Shown in pieces: positions 1 through 6,938 of a stretch of 11,788 nt of DNA. Location: contig JADFRJ010000057.1 of NCBI GenBank assembly GCA_022561355.1, forward strand, positions 1 to 11,788, given 5' to 3'. How positions within the stretch are numbered: the stretch's first letter is position 1; the number at the start of each line of letters is the position of its first letter. Under the pieces are notes generated by a model. It had not been told where the DNA came from. It made no database searches and saw nothing but the letters and a program-made list of their open reading frames with translations. Position numbers and translations under genes: made by a program. The stretch is from Chloroflexota bacterium (GTDB lineage Bacteria > Chloroflexota > Dehalococcoidia > DSTF01 > RBG-16-68-14).

Positions 1-2727
1 GAACTGGAAGCGATCGCCAGACTGAGAGACACCTGCACAGCGCCCGATGACAAGATGGTAGGACACCTGGAGGGAGTCGAAGTCGCCGCTCGGCGGCTAG
101 CAGCCGCCGAGTCCGAACTCGAACAGCTCCGCGTCTTGTTGGAAACTGATCGAATCAAGTACCGGTTCGGAAAAAAGGCCAACTGGCAGGAGGTCTCAGT
201 AGACGAGGTGCGCGACCGCCTGAAGGAAGCCCATGACCTGCGGGGCGACCTGCTCGCGCAAGCCGGTGCGAGCGTCATCCCACCGCTCCTCTCCGCCATC
301 CAGCGCTTCGTTCTCGACTATGCGGCGGAGCGCAGGACGCAAGGGCGGCTGGAGTTCCACGACCTGCTCATCCTTGCGCGTAACCTCCTGCGCGACGACG
401 CGACCGTGCGCGAAGCGGTGCGCAAGCAGTTTTCGCATCTCCTGATCGACGAGTTCCAGGACACCGACCCGCTGCAGATCGAAATTGCGGTCCTGCTTGC
501 GAGCAGCGGACCTGCCGAAGGAGTGCGCTGGCAAGACGCGCATGTCGATGAAGGACGCCTCTTCTTCGTCGGCGACCCCAAGCAGTCGATCTACCGCTTC
601 CGGCGGGCAGACATCGACCTCTACCAGGCTACCCAGGAACACTTCTCGTCAGGAGTCGTGCAGCTTCAGCAGAACTACCGGTCCGTCGGCCCCGTCATCG
701 ATTGGCTCAACGAGATGTTCGCCCATCTAATGGGCGCGGAGCCGGTTCCCGGCCAGGCCGCCCATGTGGCGCTTGAGGCGTCCCGCGGCAGGCAGGACAA
801 GGGCCCTGCCATCCGGCTCTTCGGCCGCGCGAGCATCGACAAAGAGACCGTCGCGGACATCCGCGCCCTCGAAGCGCAGGACATCGTCCGTACGGTACTC
901 GCCACCAAGAGTGAACGCTGGCAAATTTTGGACCAGGCCGATGATGCTATCCGCGACGCGAAGTACGCCGACATCGCCATCCTCATTCCCACGCGCACCG
1001 TCCTGCCCCGGATCGAGGAGGCGCTGGAAGAGGCCCGCATTCCGTACCGCGTCGAATCGCAATCGCTCGTCTACGACACGCAGGAAGTCCGCGACCTGCT
1101 GTCCGTCCTGCGCGCGATCGACGACCCTACAGACGAGGTCGCCCTGATCGCGGCACTGCGGGCGCCCGCCTTTGCCTGTGGCGACGACGATCTGCTGCGC
1201 TTCCGCAAAGAGCGCGGCCGCTGGGACTACCGAGCCCGCCCGCCCGTAAGCCTTCCGGAAGACGATCCCGTCGTTGAGGCCATGCGCGCGCTACACGACT
1301 TGCACCGACGCCGTTGGTGGGAGCCGATCAACGCCATCGTTGAGGCCGTGATCCGGGAGCGCCGCCTCTTCGAACTGGCCTTCGCGCATCGCCGTCCTCG
1401 CGAGCGATGGCAACGCCTGCGACTGGTACTGGATCAGTCGCGCGCGTTCGCGGAGGCCGGCGGCCGCACGCTTCGTCAGTTCATCGACTGGGCCGAGCGC
1501 CAAGCTGAGGAAGGCACGCGCATCGTCGAGACAGCCGTGCCTGAGCCCGACGACGATGCCGTCCGCATCATGACGGTTCATGCCGCCAAAGGCCTCGAGT
1601 TTCCGATCGTACTCCTCGCGGGCCTCAACATAGAGAGCGGCTCGCAGAGACGCTCCGAGCCCGTCCTCTGGCATGAGGACGGCCGGATGGAGATCGCCAT
1701 CGGTACCAGATATTTCCAAACGCCCGGCTACGACGAACGCTTCCAGGACGAGGAGCGCATGGACGAATTCGAGAAGATCCGAGTCCTCTACGTGGCGGCG
1801 ACCCGTGCCCGCGACCACCTCATCGTCAGCCTCTACCACAAGGCCAAGAGCGAGACGCTGGCCTCACGCCTCTTTCAACTAAGCGAGCCCCTGACCGATC
1901 TCTGGCACGCTCCGGCCCCCGTCGCCCTGCCACAGGAAGCCCACGCCCCCATGGAGTTCGATGACTCCGCCGGCGCGTACGCAGCCTGGCTCAACGAGCG
2001 CGAACAACGTATCGAATCGCTACGACGCGTCCCAACCAGGTCGGCGACCGAGATCGTCAAAAGGACCGCCGGCGACGAAGATGACCCCAACGTTCAGAAG
2101 GACCCGCCCGTCGAAGAGGTGCCTCCTTGGCGCCGCGGACGCGCCGGTACCGCCCTCGGCCGCGCGGTCCACGCAGTGTTGCAGAGCATCGATATGGAAA
2201 CGCGCGCCAACCTCGAAAGCGCGGCGAAAGCGCAGGCGGACGCGGAAGGCATCGCGGGGCGCTGGCAGGAGATCGCCCGCATGGTCGAAGCAGCCCTCGA
2301 CTCAGCATCGCTGCGTGAGGCGATATCTGGTGGCCGCTACTGGCGCGAGCTATTCGTCTCCGCGCCGATCGGCAACGTGAGCATAGAAGGGTTCATCGAC
2401 CTGCTCTATGAGACCAACGATGGCCTCGTTGTCGTCGACTACAAGACGGACCGCGCCCCAGGTGAGCAAGAGCTGGAGGCGGCGCTGGAACGTTACACTC
2501 CACAGGGCGCCACGTATGCGCTCGCTGTCGAGGAAGCGTTGGGGCGAACAGTAGCGAAATGCGTGTTCGTGTTCGTTGAACCGCGACGCTCCCGCGAACG
2601 CCACATCGAGGATCTAAAGGGCGCGATGGCGGACGTGCGCGCGCAACTCGCCCTTACTGCTACCGGCGGCGCTCCGCCATCTCTAGGGGAGGGTCAGCTT
2701 TCGCCTCCGAGCGTTTCCCCAGAATGA
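1..2727 (+). CDS. addA: AddA-type ATP-dependent helicase/nuclease, 5'-truncated by the window edge
   Basis: The reading frame is open from base 1 with no stop, so the gene starts outside the window; 908 codons precede TGA at 2725. Superfamily 1 (UvrD/RecB) helicase motifs appear in order: motif II DEFQDTD (448-468), motif III VGDPKQSIYRFRRADI (about 568-615), motif IV QNYRS (670-684), motif V VHAAKGLEF (about 1576-1602) and motif VI LYVAATRARD (about 1786-1815). The C-terminus is a RecB-type PD-(D/E)XK nuclease: His in the RAVHAVLQ helix (2161-2184), Asp in GFID (2389-2400), then VVDYKTD (2431-2451). The nuclease therefore looks intact. Helicase plus C-terminal nuclease is the AddA architecture; with AddB it processes double-strand breaks for RecA-dependent repair. 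By family knowledge roughly the first 250 residues, including Walker A, are missing. addB would be expected just upstream. The tail overlaps the convergent hydrolase gene by 68 bp. A RecB-like or stand-alone UvrD nuclease is less likely. Confidence 0.9.
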   Translation, partial: ELEAIARLRDTCTAPDDKMVGHLEGVEVAARRLAAAESELEQLRVLLETDRIKYRFGKKANWQEVSVDEVRDRLKEAHDLRGDLLAQAGASVIPPLLSAIQRFVLDYAAERRTQGRLEFHDLLILARNLLRDDATVREAVRKQFSHLLIDEFQDTDPLQIEIAVLLASSGPAEGVRWQDAHVDEGRLFFVGDPKQSIYRFRRADIDLYQATQEHFSSGVVQLQQNYRSVGPVIDWLNEMFAHLMGAEPVPGQAAHVALEASRGRQDKGPAIRLFGRASIDKETVADIRALEAQDIVRTVLATKSERWQILDQADDAIRDAKYADIAILIPTRTVLPRIEEALEEARIPYRVESQSLVYDTQEVRDLLSVLRAIDDPTDEVALIAALRAPAFACGDDDLLRFRKERGRWDYRARPPVSLPEDDPVVEAMRALHDLHRRRWWEPINAIVEAVIRERRLFELAFAHRRPRERWQRLRLVLDQSRAFAEAGGRTLRQFIDWAERQAEEGTRIVETAVPEPDDDAVRIMTVHAAKGLEFPIVLLAGLNIESGSQRRSEPVLWHEDGRMEIAIGTRYFQTPGYDERFQDEERMDEFEKIRVLYVAATRARDHLIVSLYHKAKSETLASRLFQLSEPLTDLWHAPAPVALPQEAHAPMEFDDSAGAYAAWLNEREQRIESLRRVPTRSATEIVKRTAGDEDDPNVQKDPPVEEVPPWRRGRAGTALGRAVHAVLQSIDMETRANLESAAKAQADAEGIAGRWQEIARMVEAALDSASLREAISGGRYWRELFVSAPIGNVSIEGFIDLLYETNDGLVVVDYKTDRAPGEQELEAALERYTPQGATYALAVEEALGRTVAKCVFVFVEPRRSRERHIEDLKGAMADVRAQLALTATGGAPPSLGEGQLSPPSVSPE

Positions 2728-3553
2728 ACTCGATAATCGCTTTGTTCGACAGGTCTGGCCGCTCCAGATGGAACGCGTGCCGCAACCCCTTGAAGACCTG
2801 CAATTCCGCATTGGGAATTCGCTCCGCCAAGATCTCTGAATTCTTGGGATCGATGAGCATGTCTTCATCGCCCGTCATCACCAGCGTCCGATGGCGAATC
2901 CGATCAAGCCGGTCATAGGTGTCATGCTCCAGCACGGCGTCGGCTTGATGACGCAGGCCATGCGTGGTCGGTGGGAACCTGATCAAGGACAAGACGAAGT
3001 CCTGGAGTTCGGTCGTCGACTTCGTCATCGCCTCTTCCGTCCAGAGCCGTTTCAGTAAGTCGGAGAGCCATTCCAGCGATCCCTGGCCGTTGGAGTCGTG
3101 GAAGGCGCAGATGTCGCTTTGCAGCCTCGCCACGCCCGCCGCATGACAGCTACCTGGCGTCGTGCAGCCTAAAATCAGCGTATCGATCCGTCCCGGATGT
3201 TCGATCGCCAACTCCTGAGCGATCATCCCACCCAGCGAAATGCCGAAGACATGCGCGCGGGGCACCTCCAGCGCATCCAGCAAACCCACGACATCGCCAG
3301 CCATCTGCGAGACGCTGTACGGTCCTTCCGGCGACGACGAGCGTCCCACGCCCCGATTGTCGAACGTGATGACACGGAACTGCTCCGCGAGCCCAGCTAG
3401 CTGCGGGTGCCACGTAGCGGCGTTGCCACCCCACCCCATGATCAGAAGTAGCGGCTCGCCGGAGCCATGCTCTTCGTAATAGATTTCGATCCCGTTCGAC
3501 TCGATCGTGGCCATTGCAGCCTCGTTCCTCTCCGGAACCACTACTGGTTCCAT
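2660..3553 (-). CDS. Alpha/beta hydrolase (enol-lactonase/esterase type) downstream of phaC
   Basis: This is a single-domain alpha/beta hydrolase of about 297 residues. Numbered from the chosen start, it shows an HGSGEP strand-loop, an oxyanion-hole region LLIMGWGGN (about 36-44), the motif FDNRGVGRS (64-72), the nucleophile elbow GISLGG with Ser106, the acid in TGDEDML (Asp231) and GLRHAFH with catalytic His259. The triad is complete. The fold resembles 3-oxoadipate enol-lactonase-like hydrolases, but the substrate cannot be read from sequence. As the last gene of the phaR-phaC operon (about 105 bp after phaC from this start) it may cleave hydroxyalkanoate oligomers or thioesters; that is inference. 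Start choice: ATG at 3553 has AGGAG eight bases upstream (3562-3566). An ATG at 3514, giving the family-typical MATIESNGIEIYYEEHG, and an ATG at 3598 are alternatives. The 3' end overlaps addA by 68 bp, tail to tail. Confidence 0.85.
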   Translation of the reverse strand: MEPVVVPERNEAAMATIESNGIEIYYEEHGSGEPLLLIMGWGGNAATWHPQLAGLAEQFRVITFDNRGVGRSSSPEGPYSVSQMAGDVVGLLDALEVPRAHVFGISLGGMIAQELAIEHPGRIDTLILGCTTPGSCHAAGVARLQSDICAFHDSNGQGSLEWLSDLLKRLWTEEAMTKSTTELQDFVLSLIRFPPTTHGLRHQADAVLEHDTYDRLDRIRHRTLVMTGDEDMLIDPKNSEILAERIPNAELQVFKGLRHAFHLERPDLSNKAIIEFILGKRSEAKADPPLEMAERRR

Positions 3554-3658
3554 GAGGGATACTCCTGATGGAAAGGTCGGCTGCCTCATGGAGAACATGA
3601 GAGGGCACCCCTTGTAGGAGAGCGGCGACGTAGCTAAATTGAGTCGGAGTGGGCTGTT

Positions 3659-4741
3659 TCAGAGGGAACGAGCGGATAACCACTCGTTCACGGTCGGCCA
3701 GAGACGCGTAACGGCGCTCCTGCCCGCAATCAGGCTGACATGGCCGCCACGCACGGTTAAGTCCTGCTTATCCTCGCTGCCAACGTATGACGTTAGGGAC
3801 TTCGTTGCATCGTATGGGGAGATGTGATCGAATTCCGCCACGGCGTTCAGGACCGAACCTGAGATTCGCTTGAGGTCGATACGCGTGCCTCCAAGCTCCA
3901 ATTCGCCCTTGATCAGCTTGTTCCCCCACATCAGCTCCTTCGTGAACTGACGGTACGCCTCGCCAGGGAACGGGATCTGGTCCTGCACCCACTTGTAGCG
4001 GATGCGCCAGTTGTAGACGTACTCCTCGTCCCAGAGGTTGTCCCACAACCGCAGATAGCTCATCGGCCGCTCCAGCGGGCGCAGCATCTCAAGCGACCTC
4101 GAGATCAACTCCGCCGGGATGTTGCCATACGTATCGACCAGCTGGTCCACGTCGAACCAGCGGGGGTCCACCCAGCGACGCAGCAGCCCCATCCCGTCGA
4201 AGTCCACCGGCGTGGCGACGCAAATCAGGTTCTTTACCCCTGACTCCGGAAAGGCTCCGCCGTACATAAGACCGAACACGCCGCCCATGCAATACCCAAG
4301 TAGCGATACGTCGTCCTGGCCGGTTTTTTCTCGCACAATCTCCAGGCAGCGCGGCATCATGTCCATAACGTAGTCATCTAGGCGCAGAGTATGGTCTTCC
4401 GCACGTGGATAGCCCCAATCGATCATGTAGACATCGAAGCCCTGCTTGAGCAGATACTCCACGAAGCTTTGACCGGGAGCGAGATCGAGAATGTAGGCCT
4501 TGCTGACGAGCGACATCACGAATACGAGCGGCACGCGGTACACGTCGTCGGTCACGGGCCTGAAGCGATAGAGCTTCATCGTGCCCTTCGCATAGAGCGT
4601 ATCCTTCGGCGTGATCCCAACATCCGGATCGTGCCGGCCGAGCAGCACGTCGAGGCTGCGGCGCGACCTGTCGATGGTGCGCGTCGCCTCCCGGCCTACC
4701 TGGCCTACCAGTGACTCGGGCGCCTTAGCTTGCTTGATCAC
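3659..4741 (-). CDS. phaC: Class III/IV polyhydroxyalkanoate synthase catalytic subunit PhaC
   Basis: PhaC polymerises (R)-3-hydroxyacyl-CoA into PHA polyester on granules, releasing CoA. The 360-residue length matches the short class III/IV synthases (about 355-360 aa), not the roughly 560-600 aa of classes I/II. The lipase-like box has Cys in place of Ser: LLGYCMGG with Cys151. Asp305 lies in VAEFDHISP and His334 in VRGGHVSL, almost the same spacing as the known Cys149/Asp302/His331 triad of Allochromatium PhaC. FVMSLVSKAYILDL and FDVYMIDWGYP are also typical. The start codon is GTG at 4739-4741, with a GAGG-type Shine-Dalgarno a few bases upstream (complement of 4746-4749). It lies 71 bp downstream of the phaR-like gene on the same strand and is probably co-transcribed with it. 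Short synthases need a small partner subunit (PhaE or PhaR), consistent with this pairing. Confidence 0.95.
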   Translation of the reverse strand: MIKQAKAPESLVGQVGREATRTIDRSRRSLDVLLGRHDPDVGITPKDTLYAKGTMKLYRFRPVTDDVYRVPLVFVMSLVSKAYILDLAPGQSFVEYLLKQGFDVYMIDWGYPRAEDHTLRLDDYVMDMMPRCLEIVREKTGQDDVSLLGYCMGGVFGLMYGGAFPESGVKNLICVATPVDFDGMGLLRRWVDPRWFDVDQLVDTYGNIPAELISRSLEMLRPLERPMSYLRLWDNLWDEEYVYNWRIRYKWVQDQIPFPGEAYRQFTKELMWGNKLIKGELELGGTRIDLKRISGSVLNAVAEFDHISPYDATKSLTSYVGSEDKQDLTVRGGHVSLIAGRSAVTRLWPTVNEWLSARSL

Positions 4742-4812
4742 AAGTCCTCGGCCTCGTCATCCTTGCTTCGGCCAATGCGCGGCGATAGCCGCGTCCCATC
4801 GGATTGGCGATG

Positions 4813-5268
4813 TTATCGTCTCAGTCCCTGGGGAACTGCTTCGCCCTGCGGGCGTTCTACCGTTTCCTGCACGTCCTCAGCCGTGCGGTACTCTGGCGGT
4901 GTGCGAGTTCGCGTCGGCTCAGGGCGGGCGGCCTCACGCTCGTCAGCCATGTCGACGGCCTCCGCCGCGATCTGGAGCATCTCCTCGATGCGCGAAAGCC
5001 GGTCTTCGATCGACCGCAAGGTTTCGCCCAGATCCACCACATCCGTGCGTGACGGCATGTTCATGAACGTGAGGTACCGCTGCATGCCTTCAGCCATCGT
5101 GCGCTGAAAAGCTGCCGTCATCTCCATATAGCCGCCCATGCTACGTGCAAACGGCTCCGTGTTCATGGCCTCGTTGAAGAACGCGTTAAACTGGCGTTCG
5201 GTCTGCGTGAGCCATTCCCGCCAGGCCTCCATGACGTCTGGCCTCGGCTGGTCAGTTTGCTCAGACAT
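4813..5268 (-). CDS. phaR: PHA synthase small subunit, PhaR/PhaE-like
   Basis: This 151-residue acidic, helical protein sits immediately upstream of phaC. The N-terminus has MEAWREWLTQTERQFNAFF, then a central TEPFARSMGGYMEM stretch, then MPSRTDVVDLGETLRSIEDR, followed by a coiled-coil-like IEDRLSRIEEML segment (about residues 85-100) and a Pro/Glu/Arg-rich tail. From memory, this order (MW-rich start, TEEF-like centre, V/MPTRED-type motif, coiled coil) matches the Bacillus PhaR subunit and the haloarchaeal PhaE C-terminus. The family assignment rests on that and on the context. It would activate PhaC as the obligate second subunit. ATG at 5268 was chosen because GGGGGAAGACGA precedes it and MSEQ fits family N-termini. 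An ATG at 5352 (+28 aa, preceded by GGAAAGGTG) and a GTG at 5424 are in-frame alternatives; the added residues look unconserved. Divergent from the phasin gene. Confidence 0.78.
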   Translation of the reverse strand: MSEQTDQPRPDVMEAWREWLTQTERQFNAFFNEAMNTEPFARSMGGYMEMTAAFQRTMAEGMQRYLTFMNMPSRTDVVDLGETLRSIEDRLSRIEEMLQIAAEAVDMADEREAARPEPTRTRTPPEYRTAEDVQETVERPQGEAVPQGLRR

Positions 5269-5423
5269 TCGTCTTCCCCCTTCCATCTCCCATCTGTCAG
5301 CCGCCATCTGTCCGAACGCACCACCCAGCGCCTCTTTTGCGGAGGATCCCATTTTCGCACCTTTCCAGAAACATTGCAAGATGGCGAAGCTATTGAGCCT
5401 CGTCTCAGCTTCGAATCGCCCCA

Positions 5424-5463
5424 CAGGTTTAACCTGCCGTTTACCTAAAACGCTTGACTCAAG
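5424..5463. promoter_or_regulatory. Paired palindromes in the phaR/phasin divergent region (possible operators)
   Basis: Two odd-length palindromes, CAGGTTTAACCTG (5424-5436, six-base arms) and CTTGACTCAAG (5453-5463, five-base arms), have centres 28 bp apart. The second covers the candidate phasin -35. They would suit binding by a PHA-responsive repressor, but short palindromes arise by chance and no regulator gene is in view. Confidence 0.3.
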
Positions 5464-5482
5464 ATCGAGCGAGCGCCATCAT
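5454..5482 (+). promoter_or_regulatory. Candidate sigma-70 promoter for the phasin gene
   Basis: TTGACT (5454-5459, five of six -35 matches) and CATCAT (5477-5482, four of six -10 matches) are separated by 17 bases, about 65 bp upstream of the phasin ATG. The -35 is embedded in the 11-bp odd palindrome CTTGACTCAAG (5453-5463). No equally good minus-strand promoter for phaR was found in this divergent region. Confidence 0.4.
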
Positions 5483-5547
5483 GAACTAAGGAGTAGCCTG
5501 CGTATCTAATCAGGCGCGCCTCGAGCCTATCCAAGGAGGGATGAATC

Positions 5548-6027
5548 ATGGCAAACGACGATGCGGCCAGCAAGTATTACGAAGCGTTAAATGAGACCTC
5601 GGATGCGGTTATCGACGCGATTCGCGCCGCGAACAACCGGGGCCACCGCTTCACCACTGCCCTGATCGAGCAAGCTCAGGAGAACCAGCGGGATGCGGCT
5701 GAGATCACCCGCAAGTGGGCCGCCGCGCCATTCGACATGATCGGCCTCATGAGTTCGATCACCGAGTCGACGACGAAAGCCCAGGGACGCGCGCTCGACG
5801 CCACACGTCAGATCTTCAATGAGTTCTCGGACGTCCAGAAGGAGACGCGCGACATCGTGCAGCGCGTGATCGCCGCCAACCGCAGTGCAAATGAGGCGTC
5901 GGTCAATATGGCCCGCAGCGCGTTCTCGCGAGCGACCACCGCAGTGCAAACGGCCACTGAGCGCACGAACGGGAAGCCTGCCGACACCAAGGCGAACTCC
6001 CCGAAGACGGAAGCCAAGGTCAGATAG
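5548..6027 (+). CDS. Phasin-like PHA granule-associated protein
   Basis: The 159-residue protein has no signal peptide or membrane segment. It is almost entirely predicted helix, rich in Ala, Thr, Asn, Gln and Glu, with repeated short amphipathic stretches (for example AANNRGHRFTTALIEQAQEN, residues 27-46, and ATRQIFNEFSDVQKETRDIV, about 94-113). It ends in a Lys/Thr/Pro/Ala-rich basic tail (about 140-159). Phasins coat PHA granules and control their number and size; this composition and length fit them, and the gene is divergent from phaR-phaC. Sequence identity to a named phasin family was not established, so this call leans on context. AAGGAGGG (5533-5540) is a near-perfect Shine-Dalgarno seven bases before ATG, suggesting high expression as expected of a structural granule protein. 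It ends 9 bp from the convergent lipase gene. Confidence 0.72.
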   Translation: MANDDAASKYYEALNETSDAVIDAIRAANNRGHRFTTALIEQAQENQRDAAEITRKWAAAPFDMIGLMSSITESTTKAQGRALDATRQIFNEFSDVQKETRDIVQRVIAANRSANEASVNMARSAFSRATTAVQTATERTNGKPADTKANSPKTEAKVR

Positions 6028-6036
6028 GCCTCAGAA

Positions 6037-6801
6037 TTACTTCGCGTCAGCCAGGAGCTTTGCGATCCGCCGGTAAACTTGTGGGTTGAAGGCAAGTCCG
6101 CTGTGTGTGCCGTTGACCTTCGTATTCAGTTCTTCTTCGTCCTCAACGCAGCTCTGCCAATCGACCACACCATCCGTCTCAGTGTAAATCGCGGCGCGCC
6201 GCACTGATTCGGGAAAGTCCGCTCTCAGCGAGCTAGCGAAGCCGCAGGTGCAGGAGCCCGTGTAACAGTCCCTTTTCTGCTCATTGACCTCCGACTTACG
6301 CTGTTCCCTGATCCGATCTCGTACGAAGTCGGCTGCGGCGAGGACCATAGGATGCACGCGAATGTCATTGAATGGGGAAGCGAGGCAGATCACCTGTTTA
6401 ACTTGGTCGGGGCGCTCTCGCGCCGCGCTCCGCGCCAGCAGGCCGCCAAGACTATGACCAATGAGACTCAATTGAGCGCCGGTTTCGATCTGCGCCTCGT
6501 CCATCGTGGCAAAGAGGCGCTCTCGCAGGACGTCCGGACACTCTGCGTTACGGCCGATACGCGAGTAGTAGGGCGTGTAGCCAATGCGGCGCAGCCAATT
6601 GTACATCTCCATGAGATACGTATCAGAGCCAAGGAAGCCAGGGATCACGATGACGGGCTCGCCTTCGCCACGGGGAACACCCACGCCGTAGTACACGGGC
6701 GACGCACGGAGGGCCAGCCAGTCCATGCCCACCAGCGCCTCTCGCCAAAGCGGAACCGCGACCGGCTTCAGGCTCTCCGCACTAGCTTCCGCTGCGCACA
6801 T
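6037..6801 (-). CDS. Lipase-like alpha/beta hydrolase with Cys-rich insert
   Basis: The 254-residue serine hydrolase shows IVIPGFLGSD (oxyanion hole, residues 51-60), LIGHSLGG with nucleophile Ser117, a candidate acid in TETDGVVDW (Asp210 or Asp214) and GTHSGLAFNP with His233. This is the pattern of esterase/lipase-family proteins that lack a secretion signal; none is seen here. An unusual DCYTGSCTCGF stretch (Cys179, 184, 186) lies between strand and acid, with Cys218 just after the acid; these could form disulfides or bind metal. The substrate is unknown. Its place between the phasin and WS/DGAT genes suggests storage-lipid or PHA turnover (inference). ATG at 6801 was chosen because GGGAGG lies six bases upstream; a GTG at 6816 in frame also has GAGAGG. 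The start region is a tandem 17-bp duplication (see the repeat at 6797-6830). Confidence 0.85.
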   Translation of the reverse strand: MCAAEASAESLKPVAVPLWREALVGMDWLALRASPVYYGVGVPRGEGEPVIVIPGFLGSDTYLMEMYNWLRRIGYTPYYSRIGRNAECPDVLRERLFATMDEAQIETGAQLSLIGHSLGGLLARSAARERPDQVKQVICLASPFNDIRVHPMVLAAADFVRDRIREQRKSEVNEQKRDCYTGSCTCGFASSLRADFPESVRRAAIYTETDGVVDWQSCVEDEEELNTKVNGTHSGLAFNPQVYRRIAKLLADAK

Positions 6802-6830
6802 AGTGGCCTCCCTCACATCGTGGCCTCTCT
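6797..6830 (-). repeat. Tandem 17-bp duplication carrying the ribosome-binding site and start codon
   Basis: Bases 6797-6813 and 6814-6830 are adjacent copies that differ at two positions. Read on the minus strand each copy has the form AG(A/G)GAGGCCAC(G/T)ATGTG, that is a Shine-Dalgarno plus ATG. The downstream copy supplies the ATG of the lipase at 6801. The upstream copy gives an ATG followed at once by TGA, plus an in-frame GTG. The 17-bp period puts the two ATGs in different frames. Confidence 0.8.
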
Positions 6831-6839
6831 CTTATGCGT

Positions 6840-6845
6840 ATCATA
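6840..6845 (-). promoter_or_regulatory. Candidate -10 box for the lipase gene
   Basis: On the minus strand this reads TATGAT, five of six matches to the sigma-70 -10 consensus, about 39 bases before the lipase ATG. No convincing -35 hexamer is seen at 16-18 bp. It lies in the 137-bp divergent gap between the lipase and WS/DGAT genes. No clear plus-strand promoter for the latter was identified. Confidence 0.3.
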
Positions 6846-6938
6846 CTAGCATACCCGTTAAAAACCTCGGTCAGGCCAGCCCTAGACGCGGCGTTCCCAG
6901 CAGAGTAAGCTAGTAAGTCCAGCGGTAAAGGATTACCG

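Noticed and set aside
1291..1839. 182-codon minus-strand open frame inside addA
   Set aside because: It is antisense to conserved helicase motifs V and VI and is explained by high-GC codon bias; it shows no recognisable domain.
2665..2678. GGCGG-CGCT-CCGCC hairpin near the hydrolase stop as a terminator
   Set aside because: It lies within both coding sequences, the stem is only five bases and no T-tract follows on either strand.
3150..3683. 177-codon minus-strand open frame overlapping the hydrolase
   Set aside because: It is the out-of-frame reading of the hydrolase; the overlapping frame carries the full catalytic triad.
5269..5424. 52-codon upstream extension of the phaR-like frame from a GTG
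   Set aside because: It covers the divergent control region and palindromes, and family N-termini align with the start at 5268. The ATG at 5352 remains a minor possibility.
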